From: Blastococcus sp. TF02-8
GTDB lineage: Bacteria > Actinomycetota > Actinomycetes > Mycobacteriales > Geodermatophilaceae
DNA: 64,000 nucleotides
Direction of reading: 5' to 3'
NCBI RefSeq assembly: GCF_003319175.1
Contig: NZ_QOHK01000002.1
Location: forward strand, 372,001-436,000
The notes beneath the pieces were generated by a model. It was not told where the DNA came from. It did not search any database and saw only the letters and a list, made by a program, of their open reading frames with translations. Within the stretch, counting starts at the first letter, position 1. Every line of letters begins with the position of its first letter. This document shows, one piece after another, positions 43,440 to 52,846 of the stretch. Position numbers and translations under genes: made by a program.

Positions 43440-44234
43440 TCAGCCGGCGGGGGACATCGCGCGACCGCGCCGCCAGTAGCCGATGGCGTGGTGCTGGGCC
43501 CGGCCGAGCCCCCACCGGCCGCGCAGGTCGGCGCGGATGGCTCGGACCGTCGCGGACTCCGCACCCACCCACGCGAAGACGTCGTCGCCCTCCGGTCGCT
43601 CCAGGGCCGCGACCGCGTCCACCAGCAGGGTGCTCTCGCCCGGCGGGGTGCCTCCCCGGTGCAGCCAGTGCACCGCGATCCCCGGGGGCCCGGCCAGCGG
43701 CTGCTCCTCCTCGGGTCCGGCGACCTCGAGGAACGCCACCCCCGTGGTGCCGGCGGGCGCGGCCGCGAGCAGTCGGCTGATGGCCGGCAGGGAGGTCTCG
43801 TCCCCGGCGAGCAGCAGCCATCCGGTGAACCGCTCGGCCAGCGATGCGGCCCCGGCCACCGCGAGGACGGCCCCGGGTCGGGCCGCCGACGCCCACGCCG
43901 CAGCGGGGCCGTCGCCGTGCAGGACGAAGTCGATGTCCACCTCGCCGAGGTCGGGGTCCTGCCGGCGCGCGGTGTAGCTGCGCAGGGCGACGCCGTGGCT
44001 GCCCTGCGGCCAGACGATGCGGCCGTCCCGCTGGATGCGCGGCCACTGCGGGGCCGGGTCGTCGGGGCGGGGGACGAGCAGGTTCACGGTGGGCCCGGCC
44101 GCCGACACGGCCGCGGGTGCCCCGGAGAGGGTCACCCGGCGCACCGAGGGGGTCACGTCGGTCACCGCGACGACGGTGAGGACGTCGGCCGGGCGCGTGC
44201 CGTCGGTGAACACGGCGCCATCAGGGGAGGTCAC
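43440..44234 (-). CDS. Siderophore-interacting protein (ViuB-like flavoreductase)
   Basis: 264 aa. FAD- and NAD(P)H-dependent ferric-siderophore reductase of the SIP family: VLTVVAVTDVTPSVRRVTL, RSYTARR (FAD-binding RxYT), DIDFVLHGDGPAAAWA, LLAGDETSLPAI and the C-terminal AWVGAESATVRAIRADL. It releases iron from imported siderophores in the cytoplasm. GTG 44234 has TGGAG upstream; an ATG 42 bases earlier is possible. No siderophore transport genes adjoin it. Confidence 0.88.
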   Translation of the reverse strand: MTSPDGAVFTDGTRPADVLTVVAVTDVTPSVRRVTLSGAPAAVSAAGPTVNLLVPRPDDPAPQWPRIQRDGRIVWPQGSHGVALRSYTARRQDPDLGEVDIDFVLHGDGPAAAWASAARPGAVLAVAGAASLAERFTGWLLLAGDETSLPAISRLLAAAPAGTTGVAFLEVAGPEEEQPLAGPPGIAVHWLHRGGTPPGESTLLVDAVAALERPEGDDVFAWVGAESATVRAIRADLRGRWGLGRAQHHAIGYWRRGRAMSPAG

Positions 44235-44339
44235 GTCGCTCCAGCCTAGGTGTGCGCCCGGTCGCGGGTGAGCCATGTGTGCCGCGCCGCCCCGACGGGC
44301 ACGGCACGGACAGCACTGTCCACGAGCAGGGAGCAGGCG

Positions 44340-44549
44340 ATGTCGGGCGATCCGGAGAAGGGTGACCACGTCACCTGGCAGAGCCACGGCCAGACGGTCG
44401 AGGGCACGGTCGAGCGGAAGATCACCTCCGACACGGAGGCCTCCGGCCGCACCGTGCGGGCCAGCGACGACGAGCCCCAGTACGAGGTCCGCAGCGACAA
44501 GACCGGCAAGACGGCCGTGCACAAGCCCGGCGCCCTGCACGAGGACTGA
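44340..44549 (+). CDS. DUF2945 / hypervirulence-associated TUDOR-like protein
   Basis: 69 aa. The single small SH3/Tudor-like domain reads GDHVTWQSHGQTVEGTVERK, then YEVRSDKTGKTAVHKPGAL, the usual length and pattern of DUF2945. It precedes the DUF2795 gene by 45 bases on the same strand. Such proteins are widespread, soluble and uncharacterised, often stress-linked. ATG 44340 is well placed; GAGCAGG lies upstream. Confidence 0.8.
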   Translation: MSGDPEKGDHVTWQSHGQTVEGTVERKITSDTEASGRTVRASDDEPQYEVRSDKTGKTAVHKPGALHED

Positions 44550-44594
44550 TCCACCGGCCCGGGACCGCCCGGGCCAGAACACGAGGGAGACACC

Positions 44595-45053
44595 GTGACC
44601 GAGTCCGCAGGCCAGTTCGCCGGGGCGTCCGAGCGCAGCACCAAGCACAACCCGCGCCTCGACGAGGAGCTCGAGCACGAGATGCAGGGGATGCTCAAGG
44701 CCGAACGCGCCACCCGCGCGCACGAATGGCGCGAGGTCGAGCCGGTCGCCGAGGGCGAACCGGACCTCTCGGCGGACCCGAACGGTGCACTGATCGGCGG
44801 CACGCCGGTCGGCATGACCCCGGACGCCGTGGCCGCCCGCGCGGAGCTCGCACGCTGGCTGGACCGCGCCGACTTCCCGAGCACCGGCCCGGACCTGGTC
44901 GAGGCCGCGCTGGACCACCGTGCACCCGACGCCGTCGTGGGCGAGCTGCAGCGGCTGCCCGAGGGGGAGACCTTCGAGCGCATCGGGGACGTCGTCCGGG
45001 CGCTGGGCTACCCGACGGAGACCGGCCCGGGGCCCGGGGCCTCCGAGGGGTAA
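44595..45053 (+). CDS. DUF2795-domain protein
   Basis: 152 aa. The N-terminal half is charged and disordered (NPRLDEELEHEMQGMLK). The C-terminal ~65 residues match DUF2795: ARWLDRADFPSTGPDLVEAA, APDAVVGELQRLPEGETFERIGDV. The domain is a small helical unit of unknown function common in actinobacteria. Probably an operon with the DUF2945 gene upstream. Confidence 0.78.
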   Translation: MTESAGQFAGASERSTKHNPRLDEELEHEMQGMLKAERATRAHEWREVEPVAEGEPDLSADPNGALIGGTPVGMTPDAVAARAELARWLDRADFPSTGPDLVEAALDHRAPDAVVGELQRLPEGETFERIGDVVRALGYPTETGPGPGASEG

Positions 45054-45056
45054 CCC

Positions 45057-45857
45057 TCAGGCGTCGGTCGCTTCCCGGGCCTCGTCCTGCGCGATCTCCT
45101 CCGCGCCGCGGCGGCGGAACAGGCGAGAGCCCGGGAAGCCCTTCACGATCTGGCGCATGTCCTGGACGGTGTCCACCAGGTCGTGGACGTCGGTGCCCAC
45201 GGACCCGAGGGTCTCCAGCACCGGCAGGATGTCCTCGTCCAGGTGGGTGACCAGCCGAGGCAGCTGGTCGATCAGCCGGACGAGAGCCTCCACCTCGTCC
45301 GGGTCCACCGTCGCGGCCAGTCGCCGGACCGCCGGGGCGAGCGCGGTCAGGGCCGGCTCGTAGTCGGCGAGCATCGGCTCGACCCGGCCGAGCATGCCCT
45401 CGGCCCGGTCGACGATCGCGTCCGCCCGGCCGGTGGTGCCACCGACCCGCTCGATGGCGTCGTCGGCCTTCTGCTGGGTCTCGCCGACGCGGGAGATGGC
45501 GTCGTCGGCCTTCTGCTGGGTCTCGCCGACGCGGGAGATGGCGTCGTCGGCCTTCTGCTGGGTCTCGCCCACGCCCGCGATCGCGTCGTCGGCGCGGGAG
45601 CGGGTCTCCTCCAGGCGGTCGATGGCGCCCTCGGCGCGCCCGCGGGTGCCCTCGAGCCGGTCGATCGCCCCGTCGGCGCGGTCGACCACGCCGTCGACCC
45701 GGTCGAGCAGCCCGGACACCCGGTCCAGGAGCTCCTCCATCCGGCCCAGCGCGCTGAACGCCCGCGGCACGAGGTCCAGGGCATCGCTCACGCCGTCGCG
45801 GACCCCGCTGACGAGGCCGAGCGCGTCGGAGGGGCCGGGCACGGAGGGCAGGCGCAT
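45057..45857 (-). CDS. Coiled-coil / repeat-helix protein
   Basis: 266 aa with no signal peptide. The central region is a long helix made of repeats, including three nearly identical 14-residue units (VGETQQKADDAISR) encoded by 42-bp tandem repeats, flanked by related RLEETRSRADDAI and DRVDGVVDRADGAI units. It resembles apolipoprotein-like or phasin-type amphipathic helices that coat membranes or granules. The C-terminal third (PDEVEALVRLIDQLPRLVTHL) is conserved-looking. The start may be 45857 or 45875. A link to PHA granules is only a thought. Confidence 0.65.
   Translation of the reverse strand: MRLPSVPGPSDALGLVSGVRDGVSDALDLVPRAFSALGRMEELLDRVSGLLDRVDGVVDRADGAIDRLEGTRGRAEGAIDRLEETRSRADDAIAGVGETQQKADDAISRVGETQQKADDAISRVGETQQKADDAIERVGGTTGRADAIVDRAEGMLGRVEPMLADYEPALTALAPAVRRLAATVDPDEVEALVRLIDQLPRLVTHLDEDILPVLETLGSVGTDVHDLVDTVQDMRQIVKGFPGSRLFRRRGAEEIAQDEAREATDA
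45453..45578 (-). repeat. Three 42-bp coding tandem repeats
   Basis: Units 45453-45494, 45495-45536 and 45537-45578; the first two are identical and the third differs at its end. They encode the 14-residue helix repeat of the coiled-coil protein and keep the reading frame. Confidence 0.9.
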
Positions 45858-45999
45858 CGCAGTGACGCTACGCATCCTGCCGGTCGTGCACCATCCGGTT
45901 GCCCGCGCCATGAACCATCGTGTACCGCGCGTCGGCGTGGCAACGACGCGAACGCCCGTATCGTGGGTCGACGGACACGTGCACGCGGACGACGAAAAG

Positions 46000-48039
46000 G
46001 TGTCGACACCTGTGGGGGATCAGCCGACGCGGGACGGCGGGGACGGCCGCGGCGTCCCCGGTCGATCCCGTCGTGGGCACTCTCCGGAGGGCGCCGTCGA
46101 ACCGGTGACCGTCGAGCAGCTCCTGGCCCGCCAGGGCGACGGCGTCGGCCGGCGCCGGGCCTCCCGGCGCGCCGTCGAGCCGGAGCCGCAACCGCAGGCA
46201 CCGGTCCGTCGGGCGCCGGCCGGGCGGGCATCCGGACTGCCGCCGGCCCGTCCGGAGGAGCCCCCCGCCGTCCGTGCCGGGCTGCCCCCCGTCCCCGGAG
46301 CCGGCCGACCCGCGGGCGGTGCCCAGCCGGGTCTGCCACCCGTCCCCGGAGCGCAGGCCGGGTTCCCGCCCGTTCCACCGGCGCCGCAGGTGCCCGGACC
46401 GGCCGACCAGCTCCCCGTCCCCGCCGTCCAGGCGGGGCTGCCGCCCGTGCCCGGGAGCGCCGCCTCGCTGTGGGCGCCCGCCGATCGCCCGTCGCGGCGC
46501 AGCGGTCCGATCCCCCCGCTGCCGGGTCTCGCCGTCCCGCCGGCTCCGGCGACCCCGCCGGTGCAACGGCGCACCCGCGCCAAGGACCGGCCACCCCCCA
46601 GCCCCGGCCGCCGTCGGGCCGTGCGGGTGGTCACCGCGCTGGCCGCCCTGCTCGGCGTCGTCGTCCTGTACCACCTGGCGCTCTACTTCTACGTCGACCA
46701 GCGCATCGACCGGGTGGACGCGCTGGCGACCGACGGCCCCGAGGTCCTGGCTCCGGAGCTCCAGGACGCCGCGGACACCTACCTCGTCGTCGGCACCGGA
46801 GTTCCCGGGCAGACCGGAGCCGCGTCGGTGGCCACGCTGGTGGCCTCGGTCTCCGCCGACGGTGACCGGGCGGTGCTGGTCAGCGTGCCGCCCACGGCCC
46901 TCGTCGACACCCCCGTCTGCCGCACCCCCGACGGCGATCTGCGCAACCCGGTGACCGAGGCCTTCGCCAGCTCGCTGCTCGACGGCGGTCCGGCATGCAT
47001 GGTGCGGGCGATCCAGCAGCTGTCGGGTCTGCGCATCGACCACTACCTGGGCGTGGACCTCGCCGGCCTGCCGACGATGGTCGACGCGCTGGGCGGCGTT
47101 CCGGTGTGCATCGTCCCGACCGAGGCCACCGCGGCCGCGGCCCAGCCGCCGCCGCCCGGTCCCTCGCAGCTGTCGGGCGAGGCCGCGTCCGGCTTCCTCG
47201 AGCCGGGTGACACCGGTACCGACGTCACCGGCGCCGCGGTCGCCGAGCGCGCGCAGCGGCTGCTCACCTCGACCCTCCGCGCGGCGATGTCCGGCGGCAC
47301 GCTGCTCGACCCGGTCACCCTGGCCCGGTTCCTCAACCGCGCCTCCGACAGCCTGACGGTCGACGAGCAGACGACCCTGGGCGACCTGCGGGTCCTGGCC
47401 TCATCCCTCGGTGACCTCTCGGGCGACGCGGTCCAGCGGGCCGGGCTGCCGGTCGCGCAGGTCGGCTACGTGCCGGCCGGCTCCGACGACGCCTTCGTGG
47501 TCCTCGACCGGCCGGCGACCCGCGCCCTCTTCGACGAGGTCATCGACGGCACCCGACTGCCCGCGGAGGTCCTCGAGGCCCAGCGCGCGGCCCAGACGGC
47601 GGCCTCCCAGGCGGCCGAGGCGCCGCAGCCCGCCCCCGAGCAGCCGACCGGCCCGGCGCCGCTCACCGTGGCTCCGGGCGCGATCACCGTCGACGTGCTC
47701 AACGGCACCGGGACGACGGGGCTCGCCGGGACCGTCGCCGAGGCGCTGCGCGGCCAGGGCTTCGGCGTCGGCACCGTCGGCAACGAGGAGGGCACGGTCA
47801 ACGAGACGGTCGTCCGCTTCGGGCCGGGGGCGGAGGAGCAGGCGCGGACCGTCGCCGCCGCGGTGCCGAACTCGGTGCTGCGGCCCAGCGATGCGGTCGG
47901 TGCCGCGGTGCAGCTGGTCATCGGCCCGGGGTACTCGTCGGTGGTCCCGGTGCAGGTCGGCGCTCCGGTGGCGGCCGATCCCGGCCCCGAGACCACTCCG
48001 GCCGATCCGCAGCCGGAGGTCAGCCCGGTCCGGTGCTGA
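46000..48039 (+). CDS. LytR-CpsA-Psr family cell-wall protein with LytR_C domain
   Basis: 679 aa. LCP proteins attach glycopolymers to peptidoglycan outside the membrane. Residues 1-200 are cytoplasmic, disordered and proline-rich, with repeated GLPPVPGA-type motifs. One membrane helix (VTALAALLGVVVLYHLALYFY) and a divergent LCP domain (AVLVSVPPTALVDT, GGPACMVRAIQQLSGLRIDHY, MVDALGGVPVCI) follow. The C-terminus is a LytR_C domain (ITVDVLNGTGTTGLAGTVAEAL). GTG 46000 is my choice; the true start is uncertain. Divergent from the coiled-coil gene. Confidence 0.82.
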   Translation: MSTPVGDQPTRDGGDGRGVPGRSRRGHSPEGAVEPVTVEQLLARQGDGVGRRRASRRAVEPEPQPQAPVRRAPAGRASGLPPARPEEPPAVRAGLPPVPGAGRPAGGAQPGLPPVPGAQAGFPPVPPAPQVPGPADQLPVPAVQAGLPPVPGSAASLWAPADRPSRRSGPIPPLPGLAVPPAPATPPVQRRTRAKDRPPPSPGRRRAVRVVTALAALLGVVVLYHLALYFYVDQRIDRVDALATDGPEVLAPELQDAADTYLVVGTGVPGQTGAASVATLVASVSADGDRAVLVSVPPTALVDTPVCRTPDGDLRNPVTEAFASSLLDGGPACMVRAIQQLSGLRIDHYLGVDLAGLPTMVDALGGVPVCIVPTEATAAAAQPPPPGPSQLSGEAASGFLEPGDTGTDVTGAAVAERAQRLLTSTLRAAMSGGTLLDPVTLARFLNRASDSLTVDEQTTLGDLRVLASSLGDLSGDAVQRAGLPVAQVGYVPAGSDDAFVVLDRPATRALFDEVIDGTRLPAEVLEAQRAAQTAASQAAEAPQPAPEQPTGPAPLTVAPGAITVDVLNGTGTTGLAGTVAEALRGQGFGVGTVGNEEGTVNETVVRFGPGAEEQARTVAAAVPNSVLRPSDAVGAAVQLVIGPGYSSVVPVQVGAPVAADPGPETTPADPQPEVSPVRC

Positions 48040-48574
48040 CGGCGGTGGGTTCCTCCATCGCCTCGTTGAGCACCTGGAACAGGACGTGGTCCTGCCACCG
48101 GCCCCCGACGTGCAGGTAGCGGGGCGCGAGGCCGTACCGCTGGAAACCGTTGCGCGCGAGCACGGCCTGGGAGGCGACGTTGTCCACCAGCGTGCCGGCC
48201 TCGAGGCGGTGCAGGCCGAGTTCGTCGAACGCGAGCCGCACCACGTGCGCCAGCGCCGCCGCGGCCAGCCCCTGCCGGGTGTACCGCTGGGCCACCCAGT
48301 ACCCGACGACGGCGGACTGCAGGGGACCGCGCACGAGCCCGCTCAGCGTGATCTGGCCGGCCACCTCACCGTCCGGACCGAGCACCACGAGCGGGACACC
48401 GGTCCCGGCGGTGTGGCCGGCCAGCCCGTCGGCGATCCGCGTCCGCTGGCCGGCCTCGGTGTAGAACGACTCCTCGCGGTGCGGCTCGTAGGGCGCGAGG
48501 AACCCTCGGTTCTCCCGCAGCAGGGCGGCGAGGGCGGGGGCGTCGTCGAGGGTGACCAGCCGGGGAGGGAGCAC
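48020..48574 (-). CDS. GNAT acetyltransferase, RimJ/RimL-like
   Basis: 184 aa. GNAT fold with AGQITLSGLVRG (beta hairpin), VGYWVAQRYTRQGLAAAAL (acetyl-CoA motif A, with RQGLA replacing RGxGxA), LGLHRLEAGTLVDNVASQAVLARNGFQRYG (motif B). RimJ-like members acetylate N-terminal amines of ribosomal and other proteins. It converges with the LCP gene and overlaps its end by 20 bases. The substrate is unknown. Confidence 0.87.
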   Translation of the reverse strand: MLPPRLVTLDDAPALAALLRENRGFLAPYEPHREESFYTEAGQRTRIADGLAGHTAGTGVPLVVLGPDGEVAGQITLSGLVRGPLQSAVVGYWVAQRYTRQGLAAAALAHVVRLAFDELGLHRLEAGTLVDNVASQAVLARNGFQRYGLAPRYLHVGGRWQDHVLFQVLNEAMEEPTAVSTGPG

Positions 48575-48597
48575 CCGGGCATCCTCCCAGCCGGCGG

Positions 48598-49377
48598 TCA
48601 GCCGAAGCGGCCGGAGATGTAGTCCTCGGTGGCCTTCTCGTCGGGGCTGCTGAAGATCTTCTCCGTCGGGTTGAACTCGATCAGCCGGCCGGGCTGGCCC
48701 ACGCCGGAGAGGTTGAAGAAGCCGGTGGACTCGCTCACCCGGGCGGCCTGCTGCATGTTGTGCGTGACGATGACGATGGTGAAGCGCTCCTTGAGCTCCG
48801 TCATCAGGTCCTCGATCGCCAGGGTCGAGATCGGGTCCAGCGCCGAGCAGGGCTCGTCCATCAGCAGGACGTCGGGCTCGACGGCGATCGCGCGGGCGAT
48901 GCAGAGCCGCTGCTGCTGACCGCCGGACAGGCCCGACCCCGGACGGTTCAGCCGGTCCTTGACCTCGTTCCAGAGGTTGGCGCCCCTGAGCGAGCGCTCG
49001 ACCAGGTCGTCGAGGTCGGACTTCCTCATCTTCTTGGCGTTGAGCCGCAGGCCCGCCGCGACGTTGTCGTAGATCGACATCGTCGGGAACGGGTTGGGGC
49101 GCTGGAACACCATGCCGATCTGGCGGCGGACGTCGACCGGGTCGACGTCGGAGCCGTAGAGGTCCTGGCCGTCCATGACGACTTTCCCCTCCACCCGGGC
49201 GCCGGGGATGACCTCGTGCATGCGGTTCAACGACCGCAGGAAGGTCGACTTGCCGCAGCCGGACGGTCCGATCAGGGCGGTGATGCTCCGCGGCTCGATG
49301 GAGACGTTGACGCTCTGCACGGCCAGGAAGCTGCCGTAGTAGATGTCGAGGTCGGAGACGTCGATGCGCTTGGCCAC
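48598..49377 (-). CDS. pstB: Phosphate ABC transporter ATP-binding protein
   Basis: ATPase of the high-affinity phosphate importer (259 aa, standard length). Walker A GPSGCGKS (37-44), Q-loop [18 protein letters not shown], signature LSGGQQQRL, Walker [17 protein letters not shown]-loop [15 protein letters not shown]. These are PstB-specific forms. GTG 49377 follows GGAGG closely. It is the last gene of pstSCAB; no phoU follows. Confidence 0.95.
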   Translation of the reverse strand: MAKRIDVSDLDIYYGSFLAVQSVNVSIEPRSITALIGPSGCGKSTFLRSLNRMHEVIPGARVEGKVVMDGQDLYGSDVDPVDVRRQIGMVFQRPNPFPTMSIYDNVAAGLRLNAKKMRKSDLDDLVERSLRGANLWNEVKDRLNRPGSGLSGGQQQRLCIARAIAVEPDVLLMDEPCSALDPISTLAIEDLMTELKERFTIVIVTHNMQQAARVSESTGFFNLSGVGQPGRLIEFNPTEKIFSSPDEKATEDYISGRFG

Positions 49378-49397
49378 AGGTTCCTCCGATGGGTCGG

Positions 49398-50480
49398 TCA
49401 GCGACCGGTCTTGGGGGCGAAGAAGCGGCTGATCAGGCGCGCGACGACGTTGAGCGCCATGACCAGGATGATGAGCAGGAGGGCCGCCGTCCAGGCCCGG
49501 TCGATCGCCGGCTCGGGCGGCACTCCCGGCTGGGTGAGCTGGTAGAAGGCGAAGACCGGCAGCGTGGACATGCGGCCGTCGAACGGGTCGAGGTTCGTGC
49601 CGTTGACCAGGCCCACGGTCACCAGCAGCGGAGCGGTCTCGCCGACGACGCGGGCGATGGCGAGGGTGACGGCGGTGCCGAGACCGGCGATGGAGGTGGG
49701 CAGCACGACCCGGAGGATCGTGCGCCACTTCGGCACGCCGAGGGCGTAGCTGGCCTCGCGCAGCTCGTTCGGGACCAGCTTGAGGACCTCTTCGGAGGAG
49801 CGGACGACGACCGGGATCATCAGCACCGACAGCGCGACGGCGCCCATGATCCCGAGCCGGATGCTCGGCCCGGAGAAGAGCGCGAACAGGGCGAAGGCGA
49901 ACAGGCCGGCGACGATCGAGGGGATGCCGGTCATCACGTCCACCAGGAAGGTGATGGCCCGCTTGAGCCGCCCCGTGCCGTACTCGACCAGGTAGATGGC
50001 GGCGAGCAGCCCGATCGGGACCGAGATCAGCGCGGTGAGCAGCGTGATGATCAAGGTTCCGGCGATCGCGTGGTACGCCCCGCCGCCCTCGCCGACGATG
50101 CCCAGCATGGAGGAGTTGAAGAACTCGCCGTCCAGCCGGCGCACCCCGTTCTCCAGCACCGTCCAGACCAGCGAGACCAGGGGCACCATCGCGATGCCGA
50201 AGGCGCAGGTCACCAGGCACGTGACGAGCCGGTCGAACGCCTTGCGGCCGCCCTCCACCCGGCGGGCCACGACGTAGAGCACCAGGGTGCCCAGCACCAC
50301 GCCGTAGACGACGGTCAGCGTCAGGCTGAACCCGGTGGCGGCCGAGAGCCCCGCGCCCAGGAGGACGCCCAGGCCGAAGAGCCCGGTCGGCGCGAACCGC
50401 GGGAGCTGCCGCCGGGAGCGGAGGGCGGGGTTCCGGGCAGGAGTGGCCGCGACGGCGTCGGGCCGCAGATCGGTGCTCAT
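49398..50480 (-). CDS. pstA: Phosphate ABC transporter permease PstA
   Basis: 360-aa inner-membrane permease. It has eight hydrophobic segments including an extra N-terminal pair ([34 protein letters not shown]). The core shows [16 protein letters not shown], the coupling loop [22 protein letters not shown] and [15 protein letters not shown] 50480 overlaps the pstC stop as ATGA. It pairs with PstC to form the channel. Confidence 0.94.
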   Translation of the reverse strand: MSTDLRPDAVAATPARNPALRSRRQLPRFAPTGLFGLGVLLGAGLSAATGFSLTLTVVYGVVLGTLVLYVVARRVEGGRKAFDRLVTCLVTCAFGIAMVPLVSLVWTVLENGVRRLDGEFFNSSMLGIVGEGGGAYHAIAGTLIITLLTALISVPIGLLAAIYLVEYGTGRLKRAITFLVDVMTGIPSIVAGLFAFALFALFSGPSIRLGIMGAVALSVLMIPVVVRSSEEVLKLVPNELREASYALGVPKWRTILRVVLPTSIAGLGTAVTLAIARVVGETAPLLVTVGLVNGTNLDPFDGRMSTLPVFAFYQLTQPGVPPEPAIDRAWTAALLLIILVMALNVVARLISRFFAPKTGR

Positions 50481-51424
50481 CAGTTGGCTCCGGAGAAGTC
50501 GGCCCGCCGGTTGACGATCCACCGGGCGAACATGTTCACCGCGAAGGTGATGACGAACAGGGCCAGGCCGCTGGCGATGAGGGCGTTGACCTCGATCCCG
50601 GTGGACTCCGGGAACTTGAGGGCCACGTTCGCCGCGATCGTCGACGGGTTGCTCTGGCCGATCAGGTTGACCGTGATCCCGCCGGAGCCGGAGAGGACGA
50701 GGGCGACGGCGAGCGTCTCGCCGAGCGCCCGTCCGAGGCCGAGCATGGCGCCGCCGATGACCCCGGAGCGCCCGTAGGGCAGGACGGCCATGCGGATCAT
50801 CTCCCAGCGGGTCGCGCCCAGGGCGAGCGCGGCCTCCCGGTGCAGGGCCGGTGCCTGGCCGAAGACCTCGCGGGAGATCGCCGAGATGATCGGCAGGATC
50901 ATGATCGCCAGCACCAGGCCGGCGGTCAGCATCGTCCGACCGGTCACGGACGCGGGGCCGGCGAAGAACGGCAGGAAACCCAGGTGCTCCTCCGCCCAGC
51001 CGTAGAAGGGCACCAGCGCCGGGGCGAGGGCGGCGATGCCCCAGAACCCGTAGACGATGCTGGGGATCGCGGCGAGCAGGTCCATCACGTACCCCATGAG
51101 CGTCGCGAGCCGGGGCGGTGCGTAGTAGGTGATGTAGAGCGCGATGGCGACCGCGAGCGGGGTCGCGACGAGCAGGGCGATCACCGCCGCCAGCAGCGTG
51201 CCGAAGACCAGCGGGGCGATGTAGGCGGTCAGGCCGTCGCCGCCCGGGATGTCCTCGGCGGGGGCGACGACGGCGGGCCACGCCTCGCTGACGAGGAACG
51301 CCGCGACGCCGGCCAGGACGACCAGGATCAGGATCCCGGCGCCGGTCGCGCTGCCGGCGAAGATCCGGTCCCCGGGCCGTCGTCGGGGCCGAGGCGGGGC
51401 GGGGGGTGCGTCGGTGGTCGTCAC
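50480..51424 (-). CDS. pstC: Phosphate ABC transporter permease PstC
   Basis: 314 aa with six membrane segments. Motifs include [18 protein letters not shown] and the coupling loop [22 protein letters not shown], then [17 protein letters not shown]. The N-terminal 20 residues are Pro/Arg-rich. The start is GTG 51424, 121 bp after pstS. Part of the phosphate-starvation importer. Confidence 0.94.
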   Translation of the reverse strand: MTTTDAPPAPPRPRRRPGDRIFAGSATGAGILILVVLAGVAAFLVSEAWPAVVAPAEDIPGGDGLTAYIAPLVFGTLLAAVIALLVATPLAVAIALYITYYAPPRLATLMGYVMDLLAAIPSIVYGFWGIAALAPALVPFYGWAEEHLGFLPFFAGPASVTGRTMLTAGLVLAIMILPIISAISREVFGQAPALHREAALALGATRWEMIRMAVLPYGRSGVIGGAMLGLGRALGETLAVALVLSGSGGITVNLIGQSNPSTIAANVALKFPESTGIEVNALIASGLALFVITFAVNMFARWIVNRRADFSGAN

Positions 51425-51545
51425 CGGGGTGGCTCCGTCGCGTCGAGGAGGGTCGGTTCGAGGGGGCGGACGTGCGACGCGGCACGGCGGCCCGAGGTGT
51501 CCACCGGGGACATCTCGGACCGCCGCGCCGGTGCGGGCCGGTGGA

Positions 51546-52658
51546 TCAGGCGCCGGCCGTGATCGCGTCGACGGCGGACTGCGCCTGGTCGCGCAGCTCG
51601 TCGGAGATCGGCGAGCTGCCGGCGTTCTTCGCCGCGGCCTCCTGGCCGTCCTCGCTGATCACGTAGCCGGCGAAGGCCTTCACGAGGTCGGCCTTGTCCT
51701 GGTCGTCGTACTGGATGCAGCCGATCAGGTAGCTGACCAGCACGATCGGGTACTCGTCGGCCGACTCGGTGGTGCGGTTGACCTTGACGGCGAGGTCGTG
51801 CTCGCCGCGACCCTCGACCCGGTCGGAGTTGGCGACGACAGCGGCCGCGGCCTCCGCGGACGGGGCGACGAACTCGTCGCCGACCTTGATCTTGGCGATG
51901 CCCAGGTCGCCCGCCTGGCTCTCGTCGGCGTAGCCGATGGCGCCGGCGCCCGCCTTGACGGCGTCGATGACGCCCTTGGTGCCGTTCGCCGCCTCGCCGC
52001 CACCGGTCGGCCACTCCTCGACGACCCCGGCGGTCCAGACGTCACCGGCGGTCTGGTCGAGGTAGTCGGTGAAGTTCTTGGTGGTGCCGGACTTGTCGGC
52101 CCGGTGCACCGGGGTGATCGCGGTGCTCGGCAGGGAGGCGTCCGGGTTGTCCGCGGCGATGGCCGGGTCGTTCCAGGTGGTGATCGAGCCGTTGAAGATG
52201 CCCGCCACCGTCGCCGGGGAGAGGTTCAGGTCGTCGACGCCCTCGAGGTTGTAGACGACGGCGATCGCCGAGATGTAGTTCGGCAGCTCGAAGACGCCGG
52301 CGTCGCCGCACCGGGTCGTGGCCTGCGTCAGCTCCTCGTCGTCGAGCGCGGAGTCCGAACCGGCGAAGTCGGTGCCGCCCTCGGCGAGGAACTGCTCGCG
52401 GCCACCGCCGGACCCGACCGGGTCGTAGCTCACGTTCACGTCGGGCTGCTCGCCGTTGAAGCCGGCCTGCCACGCCTGCATGGCGGCCTGCTGGGCGCTG
52501 GAGCCCGCGCCGACGAGGTCACCGCTGAGCTGCTCGGCCGAGCCGGTGGAGTCCGCGGAGTTGCCGCCCTCGTTGGAGGCCCCGCACGCCGCGAGGGAGA
52601 GGGAGGTGGCGAGGGCCGTGGTGAGGACCACGGCGCGCGCCGTGCTGCTGAGCTTCAA
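51546..52658 (-). CDS. pstS: Phosphate-binding lipoprotein PstS
   Basis: 370-aa extracellular phosphate receptor. The signal peptide ends in lipobox LAAC. Phosphate-site motifs are GAGSSAQQAAMQAW, DFAGSDSALDDEE and HRADKSGTTKNFTDYL, with YPIVLVSYLIG near the C-terminus. The start is a TTG at 52658 with AAAGG eight bases upstream; no ATG or GTG fits as well. It heads pstSCAB and a PHO box lies about 105 bp upstream. Confidence 0.93.
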   Translation of the reverse strand: MKLSSTARAVVLTTALATSLSLAACGASNEGGNSADSTGSAEQLSGDLVGAGSSAQQAAMQAWQAGFNGEQPDVNVSYDPVGSGGGREQFLAEGGTDFAGSDSALDDEELTQATTRCGDAGVFELPNYISAIAVVYNLEGVDDLNLSPATVAGIFNGSITTWNDPAIAADNPDASLPSTAITPVHRADKSGTTKNFTDYLDQTAGDVWTAGVVEEWPTGGGEAANGTKGVIDAVKAGAGAIGYADESQAGDLGIAKIKVGDEFVAPSAEAAAAVVANSDRVEGRGEHDLAVKVNRTTESADEYPIVLVSYLIGCIQYDDQDKADLVKAFAGYVISEDGQEAAAKNAGSSPISDELRDQAQSAVDAITAGA

Positions 52659-52760
52659 CTCAGTGCCTTTCGACAAAGGAGACCCGGACGTCGGTGCCGG
52701 GCTGATGTGGTCGAACGGCGAGGACGCTAGGGAGCGCAAGTGGCCTGATCACCGGTGTTC

Positions 52761-52778
52761 GGTGAACGCACGGTGAAC
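52761..52778 (-). promoter_or_regulatory. PHO box (PhoP-type direct repeat)
   Basis: On the coding strand of pstS, GTTCACC occurs twice at an 11-base period (complement of GGTGAAC at 52761-52767 and 52772-52778). Eleven-base direct repeats beginning GTTCAC are the known PhoP box of Streptomyces and relatives. The site lies about 105 bp before the pstS start, where activation by phosphate starvation is expected. Confidence 0.75.
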
Positions 52779-52846
52779 GAGCGCTGAGGAGTTCGGCGAG
52801 CGGTGGTGGCGGCCGTCACCCAGGGGGAGGATCTCCCGTCGGACGG

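Noticed and set aside
45453-45578. Regular 42-bp repeats that could suggest a CRISPR array
   Set aside because: The units are contiguous without spacers, keep a reading frame and encode a helix repeat; no cas genes are present.
52740-52755. CCTGATCACCGG near pstS as a third copy of the 77-bp repeat
   Set aside because: Only a few bases match the CCTGATC end; the 12-bp arms are absent.
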